A stretch of DNA of 64,000 nt from Vesta saturnalis (GCA_036346205.1 JARFJB010000762.1:4822501-4886500); one strand, 5' to 3'. Shown: positions 25,011 through 37,439, numbered from the stretch's first letter. A program made the numbers and translations. The notes: generated by a model not told the origin, from the letters alone.

Positions 25011-27108
25011 TTATTTTTCTTTCACAATCTTTCTCCATGCTTTCCTATCTTTGCATACCTCCCTAGCTTCCGTAAGGTTCATACATTGTCTCTGGCATAC
25101 CCTTTTATTTTTAAAACTCTTTATCTTTCTTTCCTTTATCATACATTCTACTACACTCAGCCAAGTTTTACGCGGCCTACCAGACCCGGCCTTTCCTCTA
25201 ACCCCACCAACATATATTTGCTTCGTTAATCTTGCGTTGTTCATTCTCTCAATATGACCAAACCAACGCAATGTACTACTTCTATATCTATCCATCATCG
25301 TGTTTTCCTCGCCACACTCCTTCATTATGCACTCATTCTTTATCTAGTCCCTTCTTGTTTTATCACATGCGTTTCTCAGGAATCTCATATCCACGGCATT
25401 TATTTTACTTTCGTGCTTTTTTTGACATACTCATGTCTGACGTCCATACAGTACTGATGGGACAAACACGCCATTATAAATTGCTCGTTTCACAGCAAGA
25501 CTCTCATTATTATCTACATACTTCCAATCACTTTCTTTCTAGCATTGATCCATTGTCCAATCTCGCCCTCCATTGTACCATCTGCAGTAAATATTCTACC
25601 CAGATATACCAGCTCATCCACTTGCTCCACAATTTCATCTTGCAGGGTAAATACTCTACTCTCCTTTCCACCTTCCCGATTGAACATCACAATCTTAGTT
25701 CTGTTCACGTTTAGCTTTAGGTCCATGCTCTCGCAGACTGTATCAAACTTCCTCAGAGCGGTTTGTAGCTCATCCCCACTGGCACTTAATAAGACTGCGT
25801 CATCTGCATACGTCACCAACCACGGTGATATCACACAGCCTTGTCGCACTCTCGCACTCCTTGCTCAATATTAAAGTATTCACTCACACCTCCTCTCACC
25901 ATAACATATGCCCGACTACCGTTGTATACTGCCCATATTCCATTTATTAGACCTTTATTTACGCCATATTTATTTAATATTTCCCACAGATTCTCCCTAT
26001 ACACTCTGTCGTATCCTTTCTCTAGATCTACAAACACATAGTTCAGCTTCCTTTTTACCCTTAAACACTTTTCGATCACCTGCCGGAGAGCAACCATCTG
26101 ATCGACACTTCCTCTCCCTGGTATGAAGCCACCTTGCACATCCCAAATATTAGTTTGTATAGTTTCGCGTACTCAATCATAATTGTTCCAAATACTTTAC
26201 AGGCACGCTGAGCAAATTTATTCCTTTATAGTTCTTGCAATTACTCTTGTTGTCCCTTACCCTTATAGAGTGGTATAATGATCGCGCTCTTCCAATCCCT
26301 CGGCACTTTTCTACACATAAGACATACATTGAATAATTCACATAATCTTCGTGTAAGCTTTTCACCTCCATACTTTAGCATTTCACCAGTGATTTTATCT
26401 ACGCCTGTTCCCTTGCGGTTTTTCAACCTTCCTACCGTTTTCTCTACTTCGTTTATCCCAATATCCTCAGTTTCATTCACCATTCCTTCTACATTCTCCT
26501 TATTTAAATCTGCAGTCTTATTTTCCACACCACTGTACAGCTTTCCGAAATATTCTTGCCAGCATTTCCTCACTTCACAATCGCCCCATACTATTTCGTT
26601 GCTCGTATTCATCACTCCTGTAGCGTTATGTTTTGGGCCACGTTTTGTATTTTTGACCCATTTCCAGAAGAGTTCTTTGTTTCCCTCAAAATCATTCTGC
26701 ATTTTCTCTTCTTCCACAGCCATCACTTCCTCTTTACTTATACTCAGTCTCCTTCGCTTCTTTGTTTCTTAATCTGTACACCTTATACAATCGATTTTTC
26801 TCAATCCCATTTTTTGCAGCAATCATTGCCATGTACGCATTGTTTTTCTTACGTACTGCCTTTTTTAACAACACATTCCACCAAGCACATTTTTTATGTC
26901 TACCTACAGTCGCCCTTCCACATATCCGCACGGCACTATTGACAACACAGTTTTTCAAGCTTATCCATGCACTTTCAACGTCAGTGTCTTTTATTTGTTG
27001 GTTACACACTGTTTCATTCACGTTCAACTCTTTACTCACAGCATCTGCGTATTTCATTCTCGCACCATTATCCACTAGTTTGTCTACCCTAATTCTAAAC
27101 GTTCGCAC
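25011..27108 (-). pseudogene. LINE reverse transcriptase and C-terminus, internally deleted
   Basis: Blocks on the minus strand: linker (CAWWNVLLKKAVRKKNNAY, about 26870); RT fingers (GWKSAII-like RDWKSAIIIPLYKGKG, about 26260); QGGFIPGRGSVDQM (about 26130); FVDLEKGYDRV (first catalytic Asp, about 26030); GVRECDKAV; then QGCVISPWL joined almost directly to YADDAVLLSAS (25795-25850). In an intact RT about 30-50 residues separate SPWL from YADD, so a clean internal deletion has removed them. The C-terminal part (TLRWFGHIERM, GRPRKTWLSVV) is well preserved. Other frame changes lie between the blocks. Confidence 0.88.
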
Positions 27109-27823
27109 TACGTTTGCTTTCCTTCTTCAGACCCACTCTTGCCCTAAACAGGCTTTCGGTATAACCAGAAAGTGGTCCAATCCACACTCCGATCCGCGTA
27201 TTACTTTTGTGTCTTTCACCAGGTTTTCTAAGCCGTTCATCATGCACTATCATAACTTTTTCGTTTGGATTACATACGTTCAACACGTTATCTACTTCAT
27301 TTCAGAAGTTGCCATGCTCCTGGTCTTTTTCTCCATTCACCGGTGCATAGCATGCAATAAGAAAAATTCTTCGAAACTCCACTTTCATTCTAACCCATAT
27401 TACCCGGGGAGATACCAATTCGTACTGTTTAACACATCTTTTCTCTCTTTCACTTACGATCACCCCAACTCCTTTTGCGCCATGCGCTTCAGTCTCAACT
27501 TCTGACCACAGTGATAGGCTGTCATCCTCCATCTCCACAGCATCCTTTCCTTTGCGCTTTGTCTCCGATTCACACAGAATATCAAGGTGTCTTTCGTAAA
27601 TTACATTCGAAATTTCAAATTCTTTACCATGCATATCTCTAACATTCCACGTACCTATTCGCCACTCATTCCTTGCAGAGTCGTCAGCAACGGGGCCTGT
27701 CTGTTTCGACCTTGACCGCCCCTTGTAGCCAGGTCGATCCAAGGCAATTGTATTGTTCTCTTGAGTAATACCATAGGCAGCAGACCGGTTACTGGCCAAA
27801 TCGTGCCTCGGACGATGTAGCAT
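27095..27823 (-). pseudogene. LINE endonuclease domain (APE type)
   Basis: This part would nick target DNA for target-primed reverse transcription. It shows WRIGTWNVRDM (about 27650), a Glu-bearing CESETKRKGKDAVE (replacing the usual LxETK catalytic phrase) and LIACYAPVNGEKD (about 27340), the typical Y-A-P start of the next strand. A frameshift at about 27300 moves into the following block (GPLSGYTESLFRARVG), a changed version of the usual SDHxLV region in which the catalytic SDH is not preserved. Confidence 0.8.
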
Positions 27824-28039
27824 TCCTTACTAACGGTATCGTCCTACTACCGGACAGTTATTGGTCTGCTCCCTCGACACGCAAGGAAGTCAGAAGTAGA
27901 AATATAGATAGAGGCATATACATATATATTTTTCACTTACATACCCTTCAATCATGTCACGTTTCAACTAGATTCCTCCTACGCGATTGCTGGCTCTACT
28001 AAAACAGTTGTTTGTATTGTGTAAAGAAACATGTTTATG

Positions 28040-28950
28040 AAGTTCTTGGGCACCACTCTAAAGTGCGGTCTATCGTGTCTCCATCTGGTGGTATACCTTT
28101 AAAAATAGATGTAGATCCCTTTAATTTTGATGGCGGGAACACTTAAAATCTGAAATAGCATTCTAGTAATGGGAGCCGCATACCATTTCGTAAGTTACCG
28201 ATAGGGCTCCGGAACTAGTTTTCGGGTCTTACAGGGTCCCTTTGTTTGTTATTGCGGGAAAACTTAGAATTTGAAATAGTATTCTAATAATGGAGGCCTC
28301 ATACCATCTCATAGGACACAGATAGGGTCCCGCAACTTGTTCTCGAGGCTTAGACCTTTGTCGCGTCCCCTTGATTGTGGCGCCATTTAGTGGAGTATTT
28401 TTAATATTAATGAATGTTTTCTAAAATATACCACCTGGTGGTATACTTTAAAAGTAGATGTAGATCGCTGTAATTGGAATGGCGGGAAAACTTAAAATTG
28501 ATATAGTATTTTAATAATGCGGGGGGCGCAACCATCTCATTGGACACTGATAGGGTTCCGGAACTTATTCTCGGGGCTTAGCCCCTTGCCAGGCTCCTTT
28601 GTTTGTTATGATTGGAAAACCTAAAATTTGAAATAATATTCTAATAATCGGACCGATACTAGCTCATAGGACAACGCTAGGACTCATAAATTTGTTTCAG
28701 AATCCTAGCCCCACTGCAGTTGTTTGTGGCGCCATCTAGTTGTGTATTTTTGAAAAGCTAATAAAGCTAATTATAGATTTACGTAATGGGGTCTGATCGT
28801 GATTCCATCTAGCGGTATCTTTTAAAAGTGTCGGAAGGTGGGAAAACTTAAAGTCATTTCGAAGCTAGGATCCATCTGATAGAACATCGCTAAGACCCCG
28901 CAATGAAAAGGGAAAAAAAGTTTTAATGGTTTATTATATGTAAAACAATA
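28040..28950 (-). repeat. CTCF-motif repeat family, block 2 (tandem ~365 bp units)
   Basis: The higher-order unit of about 365 bp occurs about two and a half times. Each unit has a pair of sites of the type CCATCTAGTGGTGTAT (28071, 28386/28431, 28730/28803) and two ~140 bp subunits starting GGCGGGAAAACTTAAAATTT (28118, 28255, 28480, 28612) and ending CTTAGCCCCTTGTC. The site GCGCCATTTAGTGG at 28385 and TACCACCTGGTGGTA at 28430 are close to the CTCF consensus on one or both strands. The block ends with TTTTAATGGTTTATTATATG, as does block 1. Confidence 0.75.
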
Positions 28951-31329
28951 TGTCTTAGATCTACAAATGAATGAATAAGTTAAAAGTTTGAAGCTTACTA
29001 ATCTTTTAAAATAAATATTTTTATTTATTTTGCTAGCATGGCTAAGCTACGTACTGAAACGTTCTTAAACTTCGATAATTCGCTAGGCTGATGTATCTTG
29101 TGATCCACAGCTTTAAAGTATGTGTAGTATCGCACAGAGAGCACGTATTTACAAGCAGACAATTTCACCACCAATCCATTCCCATACTTTGTAGACATAG
29201 TATCCAATTTGAGAATCTTGTACCCAGCCCCAGCTTCTCAATTCTTGACATTTCTTAAAAACGTTAAAACATGTTGATTGGATTACTACGGTTAAATGCC
29301 CAAATGTGATTATAATATAACATTAAAAATCTGTACAAGTGTATAAATAAAATAAACGTACCAATTCTAATGAAGATGAAACGCACGCTTGGAACTCTGA
29401 GAGTGTATAACAGGTAAACATCGTTTTTTGTATTTTATATGGTAAATTCGATCTTTCTAAGATATTAATACTCAATAAGGTCTTTTTCCAATGAGTTAAT
29501 TAGTTATATAATATAAAGTATTCAAGTGTTTTTCTTAGTAATTAAGTTAAAGCAAACTTTTTATTGTTCAAAAATCCATTAATGTGTTTACATAAAAAGC
29601 AATGGTTAGACAGAATGCCATAATAGCGCTCGTCAAAGGGCTGTTATTTCAAGATGTTGATTTCAGTGTGAAATGGGTCTCAGATGTAGTAACAAAAATT
29701 CAACGTTCACATCTTAGATGCTTATTGATGAAGTCCCATGTTAGAAACGGTGTGATCTAACCAAATGAGACAGGAAAGTTTCAACAAGCGTCCTTTCACC
29801 GAAACCGAATTTAACCGTGTGTCGAGTTATGCGACTTGGCAAGTCAATTTTTAATATTAATATAAAAACCCCAGTGAGTAATCAAGCATTGAATTTGTTT
29901 ACTTGCTAGTTTTAAATAGCCGTTTAGATTATACAATCAGACATATAAGCAAATCTAAGGATGTTAAAAAAGAAGCAAGGCTGGTATTTAATAAAAACCG
30001 ACATCGTTATGTTGTAATTGGATTTGCAATAATGATGCATTAAGCTGATTTCAGCCTTGCACAGCTCAGAACATCTAATTACATTTTTATTTATCGATGT
30101 AGTATTATAAAATGGTAATAACTTTAACACATAGTTTTTGGTTTGAATAATTTAACTGTATACCTTTAATTTGCATAATCAAAGTATATATTTAATAATA
30201 ACCAAGTAATTAATCACATTCAAAAGGGGTTACTTAAAATTTCCGTTTAAAGGCATTACGAAATATATTTACATTTTGCGGTGTGTTATGTAACAAACCT
30301 TTTTGAGTTTTATTAAAATATACAATAATTTAGGTAACTTCGTTCATTTTTGTGTCATGTGTATTGCATACCTTAGTGGCTCAAAAGTATTCGTTTAGAT
30401 ATTTTAAAATGGGATAGTACGCGCATTTCGTTTGGCACGTTGAGTTCATGCGCAAACATCTATTTTAAAGTCGTTGTTGTTACGATATGAAAGCAAAAGC
30501 TTCCATTTTGTTCTTGAGTATTTTTATTAAAAAAGTGTCGTAAAATTTACGCTAAGACCTAATTACACCTATTTTTCATTGTCTATTATATTTATCCTTT
30601 TTAAACACTTTTATTTTACCTTTATTTTACTTTTATTTTACTTTTATTTTACTTTTATTTCACTCTTATTTTACTTTTATTTTATTTTGGTTTTACTTTT
30701 ATTACATTACATTTTCCTATTACGTAATATCACTATATTATTACGTTTCAGTTTAACGGATGACACAATAGAAATTGTTGCTATGCTGAAAATTATAAAT
30801 AAATGGTACATTAACCCATTTAAACCTACCAAGTTTGGCTGTCTGTAAAGGAATTTATTTATTTGGGGTCAACGAATATCAAGACTCTTATGATATTTCC
30901 ATTTCAAGATTAATTGCACAAACAACATTGAAAGCGTGGCTTCGTCAGCGCATTTTATCAGTAACGGTACACCAGTGACAACCCAAATTTTAAAGTACAA
31001 CAGGTATTTCATTTCTAATTATTAGTATAAGGTATTCTTTAAGTTTCTAACATTAGTATTAAGATTTTCTACTTTTATAACTTGACTTAAAGATTGTATA
31101 ATAAACCTTGTTATTGTTTTCAATTTGACATCAACATCTTACACTTGCAACTTGAATCTTGTTTCCACAAAAATACAGCAATTGCCTTATAAACTGAAAA
31201 CAAGTAATATGGTTATTTTGTTGATGGCTCACATGAAGAGTTTGAAGATGATTAATCGAAGGTAGTGATTATACCTAATATCTTATGCAGCGTATTTATT
31301 CGTTTACATTACACGCCTAATTAATTTGT
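28951..31329. other. AT-rich stretch, no gene recognised
   Basis: Apart from the short tandem repeat at 30604-30708, I see no protein motif, RNA gene or transposon signature. Confidence 0.5.
30604..30708. repeat. Minisatellite of ~11 bp units (TTTTATTTTAC)
   Basis: About nine copies of CTTTTATTTTA with single changes run head to tail. Any open frame across it is a by-product of the repeat. Confidence 0.85.
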
Positions 31330-31890
31330 GCCAAAAAGGGCGTAGAAAAGACAACGGAACGGTGACACTAAAATGGAGATGAGATACAAGTTGCGGGCCC
31401 CAGCGCTATCCTATGGATGGTATGGGACTCTACTTTCGGACTGCAAGTTTTCCCTTCCAGTGCTTTCAAAATATACCGCTAGAGGAAGCGAGGATCAAAT
31501 CCTATTACAGAAATATACAATTAGCTTTTTTAAAAATACGCTACTAGATGGCGCCACAAACAATTAAAGGGCCTCTGCAGGGGACTAAGATTCTGCGACA
31601 AGTTTAGGAGCCCAAGCGATGTGCTATGAAATAGTATGCGACCCTCATTATTAGAATATTAGTTCAAATTTTCCCGCTATAACAAACAACGGGGTCTTGT
31701 AAATGGGCAGAGACCCGAAAACAAGTTCTGGACTCCTATCGGTGTCCTAGGAGATGGAATCGGACCCACATTATTAGAATACTAGTACAAAATTCAAGTT
31801 TTTTCTCCATAACAATTACAGGGATCTACATCTACTTTTAAAAATCAGAATGCAGAGACTTAGGCCTCCAATCAGCATACGTTACCCTAG
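31330..31890 (+). repeat. CTCF-motif repeat family, block 3
   Basis: Opposite orientation to blocks 1 and 2. It has the paired sites TACCGCTAGAGGAAGCG (31479) and CTACTAGATGGCGCCACAAA (31541-31560), 61 bp apart. The second matches the 14-base CTCF consensus CCASYAGRKGGCRS at 13 positions. Subunits with ATTATTAGAAT and TTTTCCCGCTATAACAA follow at about 31660 and 31770. Confidence 0.75.
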
Positions 31891-32365
31891 GCCGTCAATC
31901 AGGCTTAAGCCAGCCCTTCAAACAGAGCATATAGCCTGAGGTCTGGGCAGAGTAAATCAGAGTGCCCAGCCTCAAGTAGTATATGCGCGAAGGACCAATC
32001 AGGTGAAACTGAGCTAAACTCTTTAACTGAACAGTTGTCTCTAATGGCATTTCCAAGATGAACATGAACAATAACTCTCGGGTTTGGAATAACCATGGTT
32101 TGCAATTAATTCGTCCATTAAAATTGGTGTAGAGAAAAATTATTTCCATGACGGATAGAACACTAAAAGAAAAAAAATAAAGCTGCGTCACCTATCACCT
32201 ATACAGCAGCGGTCACGAATGACGAGGAGAAGTAATCTTAATTGCACCTTTCTGCGTAGACCTCATCAATGCATACATAGTGTATGTAAATAACAATACA
32301 AAAAGTATAATCTACCGCAAGTGCGAAATTCCGATTTACCAAAATTCAATTAAATCCAACTAACT
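31891..32365. other. Unassigned stretch with a weak minus-strand reading frame
   Basis: Minus-strand frames at 31895-32191 are open for 66-98 codons but match no family I know. The region may belong to the retroelement whose ORF1 fragment follows. Confidence 0.25.
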
Positions 32366-32371
32366 TTATTA

Positions 32372-32629
32372 TTGCAAAATAACAAAAAGCTTTCTGTAAA
32401 CCAAATCACTATAAATCTGGTTCAACAAAATGAAAAAATACTACTATTAGAAAAACAACTACTGAACAAAACAAACGAAATATCGTCTTTGCAAGCTGAA
32501 AATGGTATGTTAAAGCAATCTATTGATAATGTTGAGCAATATTCCCGACGTAATAACCTGCGAATGCTTAGTGTGCTTGAATTACACAAAACAGCGCAAC
32601 ACCAACAAGAAAAGGATGACCAGGACTGA
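32372..32629 (+). pseudogene. LINE ORF1 coiled-coil fragment
   Basis: The 85-codon frame is a coiled coil (EKILLLEKQLLNKTNEISSL...) ending in VEQYSRRNNLRM. A coiled coil followed by the ExYSRRNNLR phrase is characteristic of ORF1 proteins of L1/CR1-type and related LINEs, which bind element RNA. It is truncated by TGA at 32627 before the RNA-binding part and is closely followed by the DDE_4 element at 32733. Confidence 0.6.
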
Positions 32630-32732
32630 AAAGGAGAAGGACTCCTCAACAGTCTATGAACAAGAATCTACATAAGTTAAAATAAGTAAGTACTAACCAT
32701 AAGCACAAAAATACCGAAAAAATTATTTTAAA

Positions 32733-33745
32733 GGCATAGCTGGATAAGAATGTAAAAAGTCCTTTGACCTTTGACATAGATCATTCTACGCGGTATTAAC
32801 AGGAGATCGATTGACCCAAGTTTTAGTTCGCAAGGTCGCAAAGGATCGGTTTTTCAGTATTTTAACGATTTCTCGAGCTAGAATCGACATTTTTCGATGG
32901 GGTTTGCGGCAATCGATTGGTCTCAGAAGCGCGCATCAACACAATTGTTTTTTCCGATTTTCGCAGTCTAAAACTGATTTTTGGCGCCAATTTCAAATTT
33001 TTCGAGCCTTGTATCGCCCACGTGTTAAAGAGGTGCCAAACAAAGAAAAATTTTTTCAGCTATTTTAATATTATTTTTGATGGTGCTTCGGAAAAATCAT
33101 TTTAAGTAGTATAAAAGGGCTAAAAAAATCTAAATCCTCCCCTTGGCCATTTTACGCGATATATCACCGTAATATAACCCATATTTCTGTTACTTACCAT
33201 TCCACACAAGTTTTTCAACATTTACGACTGCCAGACCATTAAATATCTTGATATTATTAATCATACATGACATTCCAGCATGCTTGTTGAGCTTTTTCAC
33301 TAACTACAACAATTAGGGGGAATGCAAGCTCACAAAATAATGCGGTGAACATTTAATACATTTTCCCGTTGCATGATGAAGTCGTAAGCCGTTTATGCTC
33401 ATTCCAGATTGTGGAGAACCACCATAAACTATCATTAATTGACATAGTTTGTCATAGTTTATTGTAGTTTGCCATAATTTGTTACGGTTTTCAAAATTTT
33501 TCTCAGAATTCTCCACTTTATCAGTATTACTATAGTTTACCATGGTTATGTGTGGTATACTGATCGTAAACTATCAATTTTTACTGGATACGATTATAGA
33601 TTGTAATTGTTTCCCATGGGATTCAATAGTGCCTACAGTTTGTGATAGTTCCTCATTATTTTCCATGGTTTTCCACAGTTTACTAATTTTAATTTTGAGT
33701 TTTCCTTAGTTCATTATGGTTCTGTACAATTGTGCTTACTTTTAG
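32733..33745 (+). repeat. Left long inverted repeat of the DDE_4-type element
   Basis: Pairs with 36730-37263. It is longer than its partner because of extra ATAGTTT-type repeats between 33380 and 33700. Stretches of near identity alternate with unalignable gaps. Confidence 0.7.
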
Positions 33746-34383
33746 CTGTCACAATTTGCCATAGTTTTTCCCAATCTGAATACATACTTAATATTTCATA
33801 CTTAAGCATCCCAGGTGGAGCAGTTACTGCTTAAGAGCCTTTCGGAATAATGCTTAACTAAGGTGACTCCATCTGTGGAAAACTGATACGAGAGACGGTT
33901 CAAGGCGAAAATCAAAATAGTCGCTCTTTCCGAGATTCTCCTGAGTTTTCCTTCCGGAATAATCTTATTATTTGAGAAAAACTCGGCGATAATAAGATTT
34001 TTCTGCCAGGAAAACTCCTAATAACTTCCCCTTGAAGGTGGATGTAAATTATTATCAGGAGAACCTCGGGAAGAGTGATTTTTTAATTTTTGCTTCGAAA
34101 CGTTTGGAATACCAGTTTTTCACTTTTCTCTTAGTTCCGCATCTGTCCGACAGGCTCTTAATAAGAGGCATTTTGTCATGCGGCTATCAACGCCCAAAAT
34201 GTCTTATAGACTTTCCCTTTCTCAAATTAAATGATTTATTTGATGAAAAACCGTAATATAATATAAACGATACATGCATAATATGAATATTTAATTACCA
34301 TATTGCACGTTTGTGGAAGTAAAAAGTTCGTGAAATAATAACATGTGACAATAAATTGATTATATGTAATTGTGAATCTATTG

Positions 34384-36220
34384 ATATTTCTGTCTGCACT
34401 GATTCCGCTGTTCTTTCGCCATGTAGTCCGATTCGGCAACATAACAAGAAGTGCCGCCTGCCCAAAGGACTTTTATAAGTTGATTGTGAAAAGAACATGG
34501 GTCATCGAGAAGCGTGAAGATTTATTGAGAGCTCAAGTTTTGTATCCCAGCATATCCCTTGGAGATGTTGTATACGATTTTGGTAGAAAAAAGATCCAAA
34601 AAATTTACATCTCAGAGACGGCAACAAGAAACAGTTAATTACCAGAATGCCATGGTACTCCATCTTGTTCTCAGCAATCCAGTAATTCTGGATCATTAAT
34701 CATCCGACTTAAAGACTATTTCCTCAACAGAAGATCCAACATTCATTCTGCAATGTAAAGACTCAAATAATGCAAACGATCAAAATGAGCTTTTAGAGTT
34801 GAGTTTTTCTCGTGTAATATCAACCCACAAGTAATGTTTCATTTGTGGTTATAAAGCTACTAAAAATCTCATTACCGTTTCGTTGGTAGCCAGGTTGCAA
34901 GTATTTGCAGATCTGATCGTTCCATTCAAAAATGTTTGCTGCTAGGAACATTGAAAAATCGTTTTTGTAATAATGAGATAACGGTTTTTCGAATCCAGAA
35001 TACAAGTAGTTTCTTTCGCGTATCCGAAATCCGTCTTTTTATGGACAAAATGACTAATTTAGCTGACCGGACTTTAATGTGCCCACGTGATGATTTGAAT
35101 TTTTCAGAGGAACGTCTTCAAGTTTTCACGGTTTTGTCATGGGAACAAGTGACACAGTTACGGAATATGTTGACGTCTATGAGAAATACCGATGTTAGAA
35201 CAGTTCCACAAGCCCTAATAGTTTTTTTTTCAAACTCAGGATTGGTAATTCTAATCGACTACTCGCCTCCATACTTGGACTTGAGTATTCGCAATAAATC
35301 TCGGATATAAAGAAATCGGTAATGAAATAATTTGAGAAAGATATTCTGCCAAGAAGTTCGGTTTTGAAATAATTCTCGAGAAAATATTATCCAGAATCAA
35401 ACATCTCTCATGGCCAAAAAGTTGCAGTAATCTGACAAATTAATATTTATTTGTGATGGGATCTACATTCGCCATGAAAAAAGTTCTAACAATGCATATC
35501 AAAGAAGTCTTAATACTCGCATTTAAGGGTAAGCAAATCCAATTGGCAACCGAAAACTCAAACAATTCCCGGTTCATAACAAAATTGAGATGGGTTGTAG
35601 AAGCGGTACACGGAATCATAAAAGAGAAATTCCACCTCCTAGATCAAAAACTCGATAATAAAATGGTTCCTATAATAGGGACTTATTGTAAAATAGCTTC
35701 ATTTATCAATAATGAATTCGGGGAACGACTTGACTCTGATATTGAAATAATTGACGAGATAGTTGCTGCAATGGAATGCAATGTGAAAATACATTAAAGC
35801 AAGAAATGGAAAAGAATAATTGGAACTGGCGGAAACGGGAGTTTCGAGAGATGACGTCACAAGATATTTCAGACTTTCCAGAATTGACACGAAAGGACTT
35901 AGTGATACTTTTCACGGGGACCTCTCAATTAAAACAAACCTTATCGTACCTTGCTGAGATCTTGGATGAGCATAACAACCTGAAGGTTGGTTACAATTTG
36001 CAGACAAACAATATAATAAAAGCTTCCGTACCATCTCGGCAAAAATATAAAAAGTATTACTACTGTTTCAAAGAATATACGTCAAACGCAGTTGGACATA
36101 GAAGCATTTCGAGACATTGTTGTTTTTGTCCGAACAATAGAATGCTGTACGCACGTTGCAGCTATAATTTCAAATGGCAGATATCAAGACAAGATTCTGA
36201 GACCGGCTGAGATTTTATCC
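34384..36220 (+). pseudogene. DDE_4-type transposase with SWIM-like C-terminus
   Basis: Blocks in order, in changing frames: RTWVIEKREDLLRAQVLYP (about 34490); a Cys-x-x-Cys start CFICGYKATKNLITV with VARLQVFADLIVPF (34838-34935); VSEIRLFMDKMTNLADRTLMC (35020); NFSEERLQVFTVLSWEQVTQL (35095), a helix-turn-helix-like region common before DDE_4 domains; ENSNNSRFITKLRWVVEAVHG and NKMVPIIGTYCKIASFINN (35550-35720), the typical C-terminal half of the catalytic domain. The tail has SRHCCFC...ARCSYN (36100-36160), a SWIM-type pattern Cys-x-Cys...Cys-x-His with the final His replaced by Tyr. The middle of the catalytic domain is poorly preserved and several frameshifts are present. Family recognition is from conserved insect repeat proteins; no name assigned. 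Confidence 0.72.
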
Positions 36221-36729
36221 AAAACTTTTCTGGAAGATAATAAGTAGCGTGTATTGACGACTCTGACAAAGATGAACCAGATACTGATTATAATTAATAA
36301 ATTATAATACCAACGATTCTATTAGACCATTTGATCATGGTTTTTTTATAGCGTCTAACCAACCGCTCTTAATTTTGATAATTTGTATTTGTTATGTTCA
36401 AAAAAAATGTTACTGTTTTGTTATTTAATATGATTCCTTTGTATCAAACTCCTATTCCTTAGTTATGGCTATTCCAGATATCCGTTTAGTTAATGTTTTC
36501 TCAATTTTTATTTATTTTATACTATGTGTGTGACATTTTGCGGGACTACAATCATACATACATACCTTTTTAATAAATATCATGATCCATCGTCGATAAA
36601 ATATAGTTTCGAATAATTTGTTATTATTTATACCTTTCCCATAAATAACCTATTCCCATAGGATGGCATGATAATTACTATCTAACAAGAGAAAGGAAAC
36701 TTAATAAAACATGTGGTAGCGTCGACAAT

Positions 36730-37263
36730 TACACTATGAACCATAATGAACTAAGACTGATAGAAAATGATTGGCCAGGAAGATAACTATGACAAACTGT
36801 AGCACAGAATACACATAAATGAAACTAAGACTAACTCAGTTAACAAAATCGGAGTACAATTGATTTGAACCATGAGAAGATGAATGAGAAACTATCATCG
36901 AAACTGTCGACTCTAGCTGAATACACAAAAACTTGAAACTGCCGCCAAAAACTCAAACTTGTCATTGACTCCGAGAATGATCGATGTCAAAATATTCAGA
37001 GACTTTTACATTCTTATGCTATGCTTATCCCAGATGAATCCAGATCGATATGCACGAAACCTCCACTCGAAAAATGTCGGTTACTCTAGCTCAAGAAATC
37101 GTTAAAATACTGAAAATCCGATTTTTGGCCATTGTGCCCTCTAGTGGCGACTTCGAGAACTAAAACTTGGGTCACTTGATCTCCTGTTGATACCGAGTCG
37201 AATGATCTATGTCAAAGGTATATTCAAGAAGGGGGACTTTACATTCTTATCCAGCTATGCCCT
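36730..37263 (-). repeat. Right long inverted repeat of the DDE_4-type element
   Basis: Inverted partner of the left arm. It has an internal second version of the terminal phrase (ACATTCTTATGCTATGCTTA at about 37010-37029), so the terminal sequence is present twice in this arm. CCCTCTAGTGGCGAC at about 37138 resembles a CTCF core. Confidence 0.7.
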
Positions 37264-37439
37264 TTATTCCCAGATATGATTTAAATCCTGATCATATAGT
37301 CAGAATCCATCTCACAGTCGTCAAGAAATTCGGTTATTGTAGGTCTATTATTGTAAAATTTACAAACTATAAAACTTTTTTAATCGTTTTTGAATTTTTT
37401 TTAGATTGCGTAGTGATAATGACCTACTATCTTACTTGA

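Larger units (their letters stand above)
24950..27860 (-). mobile_element. RTE-like non-LTR retrotransposon (LINE), minus strand
   Basis: Endonuclease and reverse transcriptase blocks run in order on the minus strand from 27823 down to 25011, with no LTRs. The RIGTWNVRDM endonuclease start and the C-terminal TLRWFGHIERM ... GRPRKTW signature are typical of RTE/craniofacial-development-protein-2-like retrotransposon proteins. The element is about 2.9 kb; the exact ends and target duplication were not resolved. Confidence 0.88.
32733..37263 (+). mobile_element. DDE_4-type DNA transposon with very long inverted repeats
   Basis: GGCATAGCTGGATAAGAATG at 32733 recurs inverted at 37244-37263. The inverted match continues inward through ATAGATCATTC, GAGATCGATTGACCC/CAAGTTTTAGTTC, CAGTATTTTAACGATTTCT and GACATTTTTCGA. 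It then enters a region of imperfect CATAGTTTGTCATAGTT-like phrases (33380-33745 and 36730-36870 inverted). Between the arms lies one transposase pseudogene (34384-36220). Flanks TTTA/TAAA are present, but the exact target duplication is ambiguous. I cannot assign it firmly to a named superfamily. Confidence 0.8.

Noticed and set aside
25051..27505. Plus-strand open frames up to 247 codons across the RTE-like LINE
   Set aside because: They are antisense to well-motivated endonuclease and RT blocks on the minus strand and have no recognisable domain.
30579..30848. 89-codon Phe/Leu-rich frame resembling a membrane protein
   Set aside because: Its hydrophobic part is only the TTTTATTTTAC minisatellite read as protein.
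33313..33543. Minus-strand frame with Asn/Lys/Leu repeats
   Set aside because: It is produced by the ATAGTTT-type repeats in the left arm of the DDE_4-type element.
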